A stretch of 64,000 bases of DNA. Origin: Luteococcus sp052116585 (GTDB taxonomy: Bacteria; Actinomycetota; Actinomycetes; Propionibacteriales; Propionibacteriaceae). The stretch lies in assembly GCF_052116585.1 (NCBI RefSeq), contig NZ_JBQKKT010000007.1, positions 81,623-145,622 of the forward strand. Reading direction: 5' to 3'. A program made the translations under genes and the position numbers. Shown in pieces: positions 48,873 to 56,844 of the stretch. Every line of letters starts with the position of its first letter. Position 1 is the stretch's first letter. The notes beneath the pieces are model-generated. The model saw only the letters and a list, made by a program, of their open reading frames with translations, was not told the DNA's origin and ran no database searches.

Positions 48873-50459
48873 TCACCCCTGCTTGCTGGGGTTTGCCGAT
48901 GGGGTCATGCTCTCCGGCAGCTTCGGCGTTGCGGCGGCACTCGGCGAGGTCTCGCTCGCATTCTTGTCCTTCGCCTTTGCGGCCGCCTTGGCAGCAGCGG
49001 CGGCCTTCTTCTTCTCGTAGGCCTTCTGCCCGGCCTCGCTCAGCGGCAGCGGAGCGGGCTCGGTCTTCTTGCCCTGCAGGGCCAGCTGGCCCTGGCGTGC
49101 CGCGTTGATGGCGTCGGCCAGGATCTGCTGGCTGTAGGCCGGTGCATGGAAGCCGTTGGAGTTCTCGCTCTCCGAGTAGTCCAGGTAGAAGGAGGCCTTG
49201 CGCTGGTAGAGACGGGCGGCTTCCAGACGATCCGCGGCAACCCCGGCCTTCTGGGCGGCCTCGATGTCCTTGATCAGCTCGTCGACGGCCGTGTAGGTGG
49301 AGTCCAGGGTCTTGAGGAAGTTGTTCTGGATCGTGCTGACCCGCTCCTTCATCTCCTTCTCGTCGGCCTTGTGGCAGGTCTGGCAGGAGGAGTTCACGTC
49401 CAGCATCGGGCTGCGCACCTGGTGGTCGGAGACCTTCGAGGCCCCCACCCGCTTGTAGGGCATGTGGCAGTCGGCACAGGAGACGCCGGCCTTGGCATGG
49501 ATGCCCTGGCTCCAGGTCTCGAAGTCCGGGTGCTGGGCCTTCAGGCCCGGCATGCCGGTGGTGGCATGCACCCAGTCGACGTGGTTGGTGCTGTCCGCAT
49601 ACTCCTGCTCGATGTTGAGACCCTTGCTCCACGGGAAGTGCAGCGTATTGCCCTCACCCTTGAAGTAGTACTCGACGTGGCACTGGGCACAGACATAGGA
49701 GCGCATCTCCGACGGGGTGGCGTCCTTGTTGACGTCGTAGTCCTTGATGCCCTCGCTGGCCTTGAGCGACTTGATGCCGTTCATGAAGGCCGGCCTGGTG
49801 ACGCGCAGCGCCATGGTCTTGGGATCGTGGCAGTCGATGCAGGCGATCGGGTGCTCGAACTTGTCGGTGATGTCCAGGTACTTCTGGTGGTTGATCGCGT
49901 CGAAGCCCTTCATCAAGTCGCCGCCGCCCTCGTCCTTGAAGACGGTGTAGGTGGAGGCGTGGCAGTTGATGCAGGCACCGGGCTGCTCGAACTCCGTCAC
50001 GCGACGGGTCAGGCGCTGGTCCGTGAGCATGTACTCGTGCCCGCGGGCCTCCCGGTAGTCAACGGCAAAGGCGTAGCCGTCCCACAGCTTCTGCAGGCGT
50101 GGCTCACGCTCCACCTCCTGCGCGGCAACCTCGGTGCGCGGGTCGGTGGCCGTCGGAGTGTGCGGGGTCTTGTTGGAGCCGCCGTGCTCGGTGGCCTCCA
50201 TCTCCGAGGTCTTCTTGTACATCTCGTACTGGATGGGGAAGTTCTTGCCCCAGATGGCCGGGTCCACCGTGGTGTCGGTGAGCTCGACTGCCTGGAAGTA
50301 GGGATCCTTCGCCTCGCTCTGCTTCTTGACGACGTCCGCGAGCAGGGCGGCGATGACCAGGGTTGCCAGGAGGCTGGCCAACACCAGCACCCCGAGGATC
50401 ACCTTGGTCCGCTTCTTCGGCTCCGGAGGTGTCACTGAGTTGTTCTCAGCGGTACTCAT
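48873..50459 (-). CDS. nrfA: Cytochrome c nitrite reductase, pentahaem catalytic subunit
   Basis: A 528-residue NrfA, reducing nitrite to ammonium with six electrons. Five haem sites are visible: CINCH (163-167), CIDCH (207-211), CAQCH (257-261), CADCH (328-332) and CQTCH (359-363). The first, catalytic haem uses CxxCH, not the CxxCK of E. coli NrfA, as in some epsilonproteobacterial and Gram-positive forms. HVEYYF after haem 3 supplies the active-site Tyr and AQHPDFETW the His. It is anchored by an N-terminal helix (about 20-43). The last 70 residues are an Ala/Lys then Ser/Pro-rich tail not needed for the core fold. Follows nrfH by 6 bp. Confidence 0.95.
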   Translation of the reverse strand: MSTAENNSVTPPEPKKRTKVILGVLVLASLLATLVIAALLADVVKKQSEAKDPYFQAVELTDTTVDPAIWGKNFPIQYEMYKKTSEMEATEHGGSNKTPHTPTATDPRTEVAAQEVEREPRLQKLWDGYAFAVDYREARGHEYMLTDQRLTRRVTEFEQPGACINCHASTYTVFKDEGGGDLMKGFDAINHQKYLDITDKFEHPIACIDCHDPKTMALRVTRPAFMNGIKSLKASEGIKDYDVNKDATPSEMRSYVCAQCHVEYYFKGEGNTLHFPWSKGLNIEQEYADSTNHVDWVHATTGMPGLKAQHPDFETWSQGIHAKAGVSCADCHMPYKRVGASKVSDHQVRSPMLDVNSSCQTCHKADEKEMKERVSTIQNNFLKTLDSTYTAVDELIKDIEAAQKAGVAADRLEAARLYQRKASFYLDYSESENSNGFHAPAYSQQILADAINAARQGQLALQGKKTEPAPLPLSEAGQKAYEKKKAAAAAKAAAKAKDKNASETSPSAAATPKLPESMTPSANPSKQG

Positions 50460-50465
50460 GACAGT

Positions 50466-50960
50466 TCACTTCCTGTGACCAACTTCGCTGTGGCATTTCA
50501 CGCACGACACCTGGGTGTCATGGGTTCGGGTCATCTGGACGTCCTCGGTCAGGTCGGCGTGGCAGTACAGACAGTTCGCCTCGGCAACCTTCATGTTGAC
50601 GTCCCGGATCTGGATGTTCTCCGGGTACCAGCCGGTGCTGAACTTCAGCCCGTGCAGGAATCCGTCCTCGGCCTTCACCCAGTACTTGTGCACGACGTTG
50701 TCGTGCGGCAGGTGGCAGTCATTGCAGGTGGCCACCGCATGGTGACTACCTGCCTTCCACGCGTTGTACTCCTCATTCATCGCATGGCAGTTGTTGCAGG
50801 TGGCGGGGTCCGTACCGAAGTACGACAGGCCCTTCGCGAAGACGAAGGTGTAGACGCCCAGACCAATCACGCCACCGATCGCGATGGCCAGCACCGACAG
50901 GACGATGGTCTTCATGTCCAGGTACTTCTTGACCCAGCCGACCATTCCACCTCCTGCCAT
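50466..50960 (-). CDS. nrfH: NrfH tetrahaem membrane quinol dehydrogenase
   Basis: A 164-residue NapC/NrfH-type protein with one N-terminal membrane helix (about 18-42) and four CxxCH haem sites: CNNCH (55), CNDCH (79), CLYCH (130) and CVKCH (153). It oxidises menaquinol and feeds NrfA. The ATG at 50960 has AGGAGG at 6 nt; ATG five codons further in also has a site, so either start is possible. It heads the nrfHA operon. The promoter region contains the GAATATGCCTT motif 119 nt upstream. Confidence 0.94.
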   Translation of the reverse strand: MAGGGMVGWVKKYLDMKTIVLSVLAIAIGGVIGLGVYTFVFAKGLSYFGTDPATCNNCHAMNEEYNAWKAGSHHAVATCNDCHLPHDNVVHKYWVKAEDGFLHGLKFSTGWYPENIQIRDVNMKVAEANCLYCHADLTEDVQMTRTHDTQVSCVKCHSEVGHRK

Positions 50961-51078
50961 CGCGCACCTCCTGATCCGGCCAGCGGCCCCGCCCGGTGGG
51001 TCGGGACCAGACATGGCACCCATTGGGGAAATCCTCTCGTGCCGCAGAGCGGTACACCATCCCTCGTTGGATAGAAGA

Positions 51079-51089
51079 AAGGCATATTC
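51079..51089 (-). promoter_or_regulatory. GAATATGCCTT motif upstream of nrfHA
   Basis: Identical to the motif upstream of the cytochrome maturation genes (48757-48767), in the same orientation. It may contain the -10 element (TATGCC) or a regulator site that coordinates the enzyme with its haem-attachment machinery. Confidence 0.45.
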
Positions 51090-51143
51090 CGCGGTCATCG
51101 CGGCACATCTTCACCCCAGTCAGAGCCTATTTCACGGGATTTT

Positions 51144-51830
51144 TCACGGAGCAGGCGGGGTGGCAAGTCCCTGCCGCACGATGTAGGCCGCGGCCTGGGC
51201 CCGGTTGTCCAGATGCAGCTTGCGCAGGGCGTTGTGGACGTGGTTCTTCACGGTGCCCTCGGTGATGGAGAGCTTCGAGCCGATCTCCCGATTGCTGTGC
51301 CCCGCTGCCACCAGCCGCAGGATCTCCAATTCACGCTGACTCAGGGCTGGTGACTCGTCGCCCCCGGACGCGGGCGCCACCGAGTGGGAGGCGTGGCGTA
51401 GTTCGGCCAGCAACCGCCCCACCAGGGCCGGAGCCACCGGGCTCTCACCCCGCATCACCTGCCGGAAGGTCTCGAAGAGCTGCTCCGGGTGCATGTCCTT
51501 GAGCAGATAGCCGTGCACTCCCTGACGGATCGCCGGCAGCAGGTGCTCGTCGTCCTCGCTGACCGTGAGCATCACCACCTTGGTGCCGGGCAGGTCCTGC
51601 AGGATCCGTCCCGCAGCCTCCACACCACCCATCACGGGCATCTCCACGTCCATCAGGACCACATCGGGGTGCAGCTGGTGGGCCAGCTCGATACCCTGCA
51701 GTCCGTTGTTCCCCTGCGCCACCACCGTCAGGTCCGGTTGCTCCTCCACGAGGGACGCGATGGCACGACGAAAGAGCGGCTGGTCGTCCACCAGCAGGAT
51801 GCGGATCGGTTCCGGGCTCGGCTGCGTCAT
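51144..51830 (-). CDS. LuxR-type response regulator, NarL-like
   Basis: A 228-residue NarL/FixJ-family regulator. Receiver: LLVDDQPLFRRAI, phospho-acceptor Asp in PDVVLMDVEMPVMGG near residue 60, Lys in HGYLLKDMHPEQL near 111. LuxR helix-turn-helix: LSQRELEILRLVAAGHSNRE then IGSKLSITEGTVKNHVHNAL near 165-205. It overlaps the cognate kinase stop by 1 nt and sits 183 bp upstream of nrfH, so it is the best candidate for controlling nrfHA. Nitrate/nitrite sensing is an inference from context. Confidence 0.92.
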   Translation of the reverse strand: MTQPSPEPIRILLVDDQPLFRRAIASLVEEQPDLTVVAQGNNGLQGIELAHQLHPDVVLMDVEMPVMGGVEAAGRILQDLPGTKVVMLTVSEDDEHLLPAIRQGVHGYLLKDMHPEQLFETFRQVMRGESPVAPALVGRLLAELRHASHSVAPASGGDESPALSQRELEILRLVAAGHSNREIGSKLSITEGTVKNHVHNALRKLHLDNRAQAAAYIVRQGLATPPAP

Positions 51831-52723
51831 CAGGCTCCTCGTGCCAGGTGGGACAGCGCCGTCTCCCCCGCGACGGGCAGGTGTGCCTCGACGCGCGTCC
51901 CCCCGCCCCGCGCGGACTGGATACGGAAGGTGCCACCCAGCTGCTCCACCCGCTCCCGCATGGTGTGCAGCCCATAGCGTTCCGCGTCACCGGAGGTTGT
52001 GGCATCGAAACCAATCCCGTCGTCCACGACGGCCAGCACGGTGCCCTCGGCATTCCCGTGCACCTTGACCACCGCTTCGCTCGCCCCGGAGTGTTTGCGC
52101 ACATTGGTGAGCGCCTCCTGCACCACCCTGCTGAGCTGCACCTCATGGGCCGGCGAAAGTTCTGACTGCAGGGGTTCCACCACCTCGAGCCTGGCCGGGA
52201 TGCCGCTGCTGCGTGACCAGCGCGTCAGGTAGTGCTCCAGTCCCTCGACGAAGTCCCCGCCCTCGCGTCCAGACTCCCGCAGCCCCAGGATCGACTCCCG
52301 CACGTCTCGGCAGGACTCCCGGCACAGGTCGGCCAGGTCCCCCAGCTCGTCGCGGACGCGGTCGTGTTCGGCGAGCTCGGGCCGTGCCTGGATGGTGCGC
52401 AGCTTCAGGTGGGCGACGGAGAGCACCTGGGCCAAGGAATCATGCATCTCGCGCGCAATCCGGTCCCGCTCCTCCAGCACGGCACTGTGCCGTTCGGCGG
52501 CGACGGCACGTTCCTGCAGCGCGAGCATGTGCCGATAGCCACGTTCCACCTGGGCGTGCACGGCCAGGCCGAAGGCCACCACGGCCAGTCCACCCACCAG
52601 GGAGAAGAGCAGGTGCAGGCGGCTCGGCCACAGCATGGGGAAGACGGAGATGAACAGCAGCGGCAGCACCAGAACGGCAATTCTCAGGCGCCCGAGCCTC
52701 CGTTCGACGTCCTCGCGTTGCAT
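51830..52723 (-). CDS. NarX/DesK-type sensor histidine kinase
   Basis: A 297-residue HisKA_3 kinase with two short N-terminal helices (about 15-30 and 35-57) and no periplasmic sensor of any size. The phospho-acceptor His is in ERDRIAREMHDSLAQVLSVA near residue 97. The ATPase shows RVVQEALTNVRKHSGAS (N), VVDDGIGFDATTSG (G1) and GLHTMRERVEQLGG (G2). ATG at 52723 has AGGAGG at 6-7 nt. Unlike NarX it lacks a nitrate-binding P-box domain, so the signal may be in the membrane or cytoplasm. Confidence 0.92.
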   Translation of the reverse strand: MQREDVERRLGRLRIAVLVLPLLFISVFPMLWPSRLHLLFSLVGGLAVVAFGLAVHAQVERGYRHMLALQERAVAAERHSAVLEERDRIAREMHDSLAQVLSVAHLKLRTIQARPELAEHDRVRDELGDLADLCRESCRDVRESILGLRESGREGGDFVEGLEHYLTRWSRSSGIPARLEVVEPLQSELSPAHEVQLSRVVQEALTNVRKHSGASEAVVKVHGNAEGTVLAVVDDGIGFDATTSGDAERYGLHTMRERVEQLGGTFRIQSARGGGTRVEAHLPVAGETALSHLARGA

Positions 52724-52803
52724 GGGCCACCTCCTCCTGTCCGTCCCTGGCTGCACCCGGTCACGGGCACTGTGCCCGGGGATTCACCAGCCGTGTGAGC
52801 CCC

Positions 52804-52826
52804 AGCCTATTTGACACAGGATTGAC
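52804..52826 (-). promoter_or_regulatory. Possible narXL-like promoter
   Basis: TAGGCT on the minus strand (52809-52804) is a good -10, about 80 nt before the kinase start. Immediately upstream are two TTGAC motifs on the plus strand spaced 11 bp (52811 and 52822), one helical turn apart, which could be a regulator site. A short hairpin CCTGTATC/GATACAGG (52842-52861) lies between this and the end of the YibE/F gene. Confidence 0.35.
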
Positions 52827-52886
52827 GGTGTTTTTGGGGTCCCTGTATCGAGGGATACAGGTGGACGCGGCACTGAACGGGCGTGC

Positions 52887-54290
52887 TCAGACCTCGTCGG
52901 GGCCGCTGCCCTTGGGCCGCTGGAAGGCCTCCGCCTCATAGTTCGCGCGGCGCGCACGACGACCTCGCCCGGTGGTGGTGTTCTCTTCACCCTTCAGCTC
53001 GACGCCCCGCGACGGAGGCTGCACCGGCTCCGGAACGGGCGCGGGCGCGGGGACCGCCGGGGCAGGGCTCTTGCGCTTGCGGTCTCCGCCACCGGCAGCG
53101 ACGGCGGCCACGGCAATGCCCGTGGTCAACGGCACCGAGAGCACCAGTCCGATCGACCCCACCAGGGTGCGGACCAGTTCACCGGCGAACATCTCGCCGG
53201 AGAGGATCTCGCCCAACGGCCGGTTGTAGATGGTGAGCAGCAGCAGCGTCGGCAGGATGGCGCCGGCCGTCGCGAAGGCCGTGGTGTAGACCGTCGAGGC
53301 AATGTGGTCACGGCCGATCCGCATGGCACCCTTGAACAGCTCGGCGCGGGTGCGCTTGCCGTCGGCGATCTCCCAGACCGCGGAGGCCTGCGTGATGGTC
53401 ACGTCGTTCAGCACACCCAGACCCGCGATCACCACGCCACACATCACCATCGCCTGCAGGTTCAGGTCCGGGGCCGCGCTGGCCAGCAGGTAGTCGTCCT
53501 CCGTCGAGACGCCCGTCAGATGGGCCCACTTGGTGGCCCAGAAACCCAACCCTGCGGCGATCAACAGGCCGGCCAGGGTGCCCGCCAGGGCCGTCGTGGT
53601 GCGGGTGGAGAAACCGTGGGCGGCGTACAGCACGACGAACATGATGGCCGAGCTGGCGGTCAGACCCACCAGCGTCGGGTTGTGGCCGACGATCAGCGCC
53701 GGGAACAGGAACTTCACCATCACGAAGGCCGCGAAGCCCAGCCCCAGCAGTGAAGCGAAACCACGCCAACGGGCCACGAGGATCACCAGCAGGGCGAAGA
53801 CGATGCCGAAGAACCACAGGGGCGCAGACCGTTCGAACTCCGCGAACTGGTAGTTCACCGAGCCGTCCTGCGGCGACGGGGTGCGGTAGACCTTCACCTG
53901 GTCTCCCACATCCACACCCGACGTGTAGATGGCCGCCGTGATGGGAACCTCCCGGGTCTGGCCCGCCTCCGGCCCCTCGTCCACGTGCACCTGCAACTGC
54001 GCACAGGCGCGGGTGTCCTTGGAAACGGAGCCGGTCATGCCCTCACAGCTGATCTCGTTGACCATCGTCACGGTCGCCTTCGGCAGCGTGACTCCCTCCA
54101 CCATCACGCTCGCGGAGTCAGCGCGCACATGTGCCTGCATGTTGTGCGGCCACATCAGCACCAGCGCCAGCACCGTCAACATGCCCACCGGCACGAGGAA
54201 GGTCAGCATCCAGCCGAGGGCTCGCCGCTCGAGCCGCTCCATCTCCGCCGTGCGAGGCGCGGAGGATCCGTGGGAGTGCGCGTGTGCCAT
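52887..54290 (-). CDS. YibE/F family membrane protein
   Basis: A 467-residue protein of the YibE/YibF-like family, function unknown. It has a His-containing N-terminus (MAHAHSHGSSA), one helix near 28-47, an extracytoplasmic domain to about residue 155, then about seven helices. Family marks are VLVARWRGFASLLGLGFAAF near 175, GLGVLNDVTITQASAVWE near 305 and YTTAFATAGAILPTLLLL near 350. The C-terminal 75 residues are Pro-rich then strongly basic. Monocistronic. Confidence 0.88.
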   Translation of the reverse strand: MAHAHSHGSSAPRTAEMERLERRALGWMLTFLVPVGMLTVLALVLMWPHNMQAHVRADSASVMVEGVTLPKATVTMVNEISCEGMTGSVSKDTRACAQLQVHVDEGPEAGQTREVPITAAIYTSGVDVGDQVKVYRTPSPQDGSVNYQFAEFERSAPLWFFGIVFALLVILVARWRGFASLLGLGFAAFVMVKFLFPALIVGHNPTLVGLTASSAIMFVVLYAAHGFSTRTTTALAGTLAGLLIAAGLGFWATKWAHLTGVSTEDDYLLASAAPDLNLQAMVMCGVVIAGLGVLNDVTITQASAVWEIADGKRTRAELFKGAMRIGRDHIASTVYTTAFATAGAILPTLLLLTIYNRPLGEILSGEMFAGELVRTLVGSIGLVLSVPLTTGIAVAAVAAGGGDRKRKSPAPAVPAPAPVPEPVQPPSRGVELKGEENTTTGRGRRARRANYEAEAFQRPKGSGPDEV

Positions 54291-54304
54291 GAAGGGCCTT
54301 ACCT

Positions 54305-55315
54305 TTGGTCAATGCGAACGGTTCATCAGTGGGCGCCGGATGCCCAGTCCCCCGACCACGCACCCCCGTGCGCCCGGACACCGTGACCCTACCCAACGCA
54401 CAGGGCGAAAGGCGACGGGTGGCCGGTGCCGCCGGACGGCTGGGCAGTTGTCTGGGCCGGCTGCGCCGCGGCCCCGGCGATCCAACCCACCGAAACCTGC
54501 ACGGTACCTGGTGGCGCACCGTGAACACCCCCGTCGGGCCATCGCTGGGCCGGTTCCAGGACGACGGGGACGACGTGCTGGTGACAGCCTGGGGGCCGGG
54601 GGCGACGTGGGTGTTGGACCAGGCCCCACGCCTGCTGGGCTGCCACGACGCCGCGGACTTCTCACCCGAGCACCCGGTGCTGCGAGAGCTGGTGCACCGT
54701 AATCCCCAACTCCGCGTCGGGGCCACCGACCTGGTGTGCGAGAGCCTCCTCCCGTCGGTGCTGGAGCAGAAGGTGACCGGGGCCGAGGCCTTCCGCGCGA
54801 TCAACCTGCTGACCCGACGCCACGGGCTCCCCGCCCCCGGCCCGGCCGGGCGGGAAGGACACCCCGCGCACGGGATGCGCCTGCCCCTGACAGCAGGCCA
54901 GTGGGCGGGAATCCCGTCGTGGGAGTACCTGAAGGTGGGGGTGGAACAGCGTCGCTCCGCGATCCTCGTCGGCGCGGCCCGCCGCGAATCCGCCCTGGAA
55001 CGAACCCTGACGAGCCCGGATGCCAACCGCGCGCTGTGCAGCCTGCCTGGAATCGGCCCATGGACATCGGCACGGACCCGCCAGATGGCCCACGGCGACC
55101 CCGACGCCTGGAGCGTGGGCGACTACCACGTGCCGCGGGCGATCAGCTTTGCCCTCTGCGGCGAACAGCTCGACGACGACGGGTGCGCGGAACTGCTGGA
55201 GCCCTACCGGGGGCACCGCTACCGGGTGGAACTGCTGCTGGCCCATGGAGGGCCGCGCATCGAACGCCACGGTCCGCGTCGCAGCCTGCCGACGCACCTC
55301 CCCACGCCCTGGTGA
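54305..55315 (+). CDS. AlkA-like DNA-3-methyladenine glycosylase II
   Basis: An HhH-GPD superfamily glycosylase, up to 336 residues. LLPSVLEQKVTGAEAFRAIN near residue 148 starts the helical domain, the hairpin is SLPGIGPWTSARTRQMA near 247, and the catalytic Asp is in WSVGDYHVPRAI near 275. The N-terminal beta domain is present (GDDVLVTAWGPGA). It removes alkylated purines. The start is unclear: TTG at 54305 and GTG at 54368 are both possible and neither has a good ribosome site. There is no Ada/OGT gene alongside. Confidence 0.85.
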   Translation: MVNANGSSVGAGCPVPRPRTPVRPDTVTLPNAQGERRRVAGAAGRLGSCLGRLRRGPGDPTHRNLHGTWWRTVNTPVGPSLGRFQDDGDDVLVTAWGPGATWVLDQAPRLLGCHDAADFSPEHPVLRELVHRNPQLRVGATDLVCESLLPSVLEQKVTGAEAFRAINLLTRRHGLPAPGPAGREGHPAHGMRLPLTAGQWAGIPSWEYLKVGVEQRRSAILVGAARRESALERTLTSPDANRALCSLPGIGPWTSARTRQMAHGDPDAWSVGDYHVPRAISFALCGEQLDDDGCAELLEPYRGHRYRVELLLAHGGPRIERHGPRRSLPTHLPTPW

Positions 55316-55345
55316 TCGGGGGGCCTGGGTGGCTGGGCTCGGCCG

Positions 55346-55936
55346 TCAGGCGCCGTCCGGCCTGAGCACGCGCACCCCGGCTCGTTGGTCCTCGACCCGC
55401 GTTCCCGGCGGCTCAGTGAGCGCGGCCCAGCACAGCCACATGTCGCCAACCCCACCAGACATGTGCAGCCCCAGGGGAATGACCCACCAGCTCGGCGCCG
55501 GCCCCCCGGCAATCAGCGCCAGCAGGGTCAGGTTGATGACCACATTCGGCAAGGCGCAGATCACGATGTACTGCCAGCGCGTGAACAGGTGCCCCTCACA
55601 CGTCGTGTACAGGTAGGGCAGCCCGGGCGACATCACGCCGGCACCAAAACGGGGACGGGCCTTGAGCACCAGCATCCCCAGGCCGTGCAGCAGCTCGTGC
55701 AGGATCACGGTTCCGACGCCCACCAGCACCGTGCCCAGCACCATGCGCAGGGCCTTCTCCGCGGTCACGATGATGACCCCATCCGACAGGCCCCGCAGAC
55801 CGAGCACGAGCAGCCCGAGGGCCACACCCCCCAGGAGGAGGCCCGTGCCGAGCGCCGCCATCCATGCCTGGGACCGTTCACCGGGCTCCTTGGCCACCAA
55901 CAAGCCGTCATCCACAGGCGCGGGTGGGATGATCAT
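55346..55936 (-). CDS. DUF3267-type membrane metallopeptidase-like protein
   Basis: A 196-residue protein with four to five helices and a zincin-like motif VILHELLHGLGMLVL near residue 80 (HExxH), typical of the DUF3267 family of small putative intramembrane zinc peptidases. A third ligand candidate is in GGVGDMWLCWA near 163. No substrate is known. TAGGAT lies exactly 6 nt before the ATG, giving a likely leaderless mRNA. Divergent from arfB. Confidence 0.8.
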   Translation of the reverse strand: MIIPPAPVDDGLLVAKEPGERSQAWMAALGTGLLLGGVALGLLVLGLRGLSDGVIIVTAEKALRMVLGTVLVGVGTVILHELLHGLGMLVLKARPRFGAGVMSPGLPYLYTTCEGHLFTRWQYIVICALPNVVINLTLLALIAGGPAPSWWVIPLGLHMSGGVGDMWLCWAALTEPPGTRVEDQRAGVRVLRPDGA

Positions 55937-55942
55937 GACTCG

Positions 55943-55948
55943 ATCCTA
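55943..55948 (-). promoter_or_regulatory. -10 TAGGAT, 6 nt before DUF3267 ATG
   Basis: On the minus strand TAGGAT, then CGAGTC, then ATG. It could double as a weak ribosome site, but spacing and sequence fit the leaderless pattern. Confidence 0.45.
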
Positions 55949-56003
55949 TGTCCTGGACTGGGGCAAGCGACCGGTAACTGTTCACAGCGAAGGAGGGGTT
56001 GCG

Positions 56004-56441
56004 ATGGACCTGGTGGTGCCACCTGGACCGGGCATTCCGCAGGGGCTCGTGATCCCCCTCGCGGAGCTGCACGAGACCTTCAGCCGGGCCTCGGGTCCGG
56101 GCGGCCAAGGAGTCAACACGACCGACTCTCGGGTGCAGCTGTCCCTGGACCTGGCCACCTGCTCCGTGCTGGATGAACGACGTCGGGAGCGCTTGCTGGA
56201 GCGGCTGGCCGAAAGGCTCGACGGCACCGTGCTGCGCATCGACGCGTCGGAGCACCGCCAGCAGCGCCGCAATCGCGTCGCGGCCCGGGAGCGCATGGCA
56301 GGCCTGTTGCGGGAGGCCCTGGCGCCGCCGCCGCCCACCCGACGTGCCACCCGCCCGACGAGGGGGTCCGTGCGGCGTCGACTGGAGGCCAAGAAGCAGC
56401 GCAGCCAGACCAAGGCCCTGCGAGCTCGCCCGCGCGACTGA
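56004..56441 (+). CDS. arfB: Ribosome rescue factor, alternative peptidyl-tRNA hydrolase
   Basis: A 145-residue ArfB (YaeJ/ICT1-type) protein that frees stalled ribosomes. The catalytic GGQ is in SRASGPGGQGVNTTDSRVQL near residue 28, and the basic C-terminal tail that enters the empty mRNA channel is present (TRGSVRRRLEAKKQRSQTKA and following Arg/Lys). ATG at 56004 has AAGGAGG at 7 nt. Stands alone, followed by a repeat region. Confidence 0.94.
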   Translation: MDLVVPPGPGIPQGLVIPLAELHETFSRASGPGGQGVNTTDSRVQLSLDLATCSVLDERRRERLLERLAERLDGTVLRIDASEHRQQRRNRVAARERMAGLLREALAPPPPTRRATRPTRGSVRRRLEAKKQRSQTKALRARPRD

Positions 56442-56567
56442 CGGGAGGTGGAGCGGGCGGCGGCGACCCGGGGGCCGCGCGGGATGGGATCTGGGTGCCC
56501 CACGTCGCACGTCGCACGGCGCAGGGGATTTTGCACCCCGCGTGGGATTGGTGCCCCCATCACACGG

Positions 56568-56628
56568 CGCGCGGGATTGATCTCCCCGCGACGGGTACAC
56601 CACACGCGAGGCGTTGGAACCCACGCGC
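56568..56628 (+). repeat. 61-bp CGCGTGGG element, copy 5 (divergent)
   Basis: Begins CGCGCGGGATTGATC, has CCGCGACGGG and CACACGCGAGGC inside and ends GGAACCCACGCGC, 61 bp. It is the most diverged copy but keeps all four CGCG boxes at the same spacing. Confidence 0.65.
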
Positions 56629-56662
56629 CCGCCCACAACCCACGCGTCGCTGAAGGTCCAGC

Positions 56663-56725
56663 GGGAGGCCAGGGCAGGGGCCCGCGGGAGGCCAGGGCAG
56701 GGGCCCGCGGGAGGCCAGGGCAGGG
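56663..56725 (+). repeat. 23-bp tandem repeat, 2.7 copies
   Basis: Units of 23 bp (GGGAGGCCAGGGCAGGGG followed by CCCGC) at 56663-56685 and 56686-56708, identical, then a partial third unit that diverges after CAGGG. A simple slippage-type minisatellite. Confidence 0.85.
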
Positions 56726-56844
56726 TCCAGCGGGAATGACCCCACTCCACCCGCCCCGGCGAACCGCGGGCCCGTGCCCGGGACGGTTTCCGGTTCACAG
56801 GTTGACGAGGCACCATGGGGCTCCCCACCCGACGAAGGAGCACG

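Larger units (their letters stand above)
56442..56844. repeat. Gene-free repeat region, arfB to marP
   Basis: This 403-bp stretch holds one complete 61-bp CGCGTGGG-type element (56568-56628), extra half-sites CGCGTGGG (56539) and CCCACGCG (about 56639-56646), and, at 56663-56725, two and a half tandem copies of a 23-bp GGGAGGCCAGGGCAGGGGCC unit. The final part contains the marP ribosome site (AAGGAG). Confidence 0.75.
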
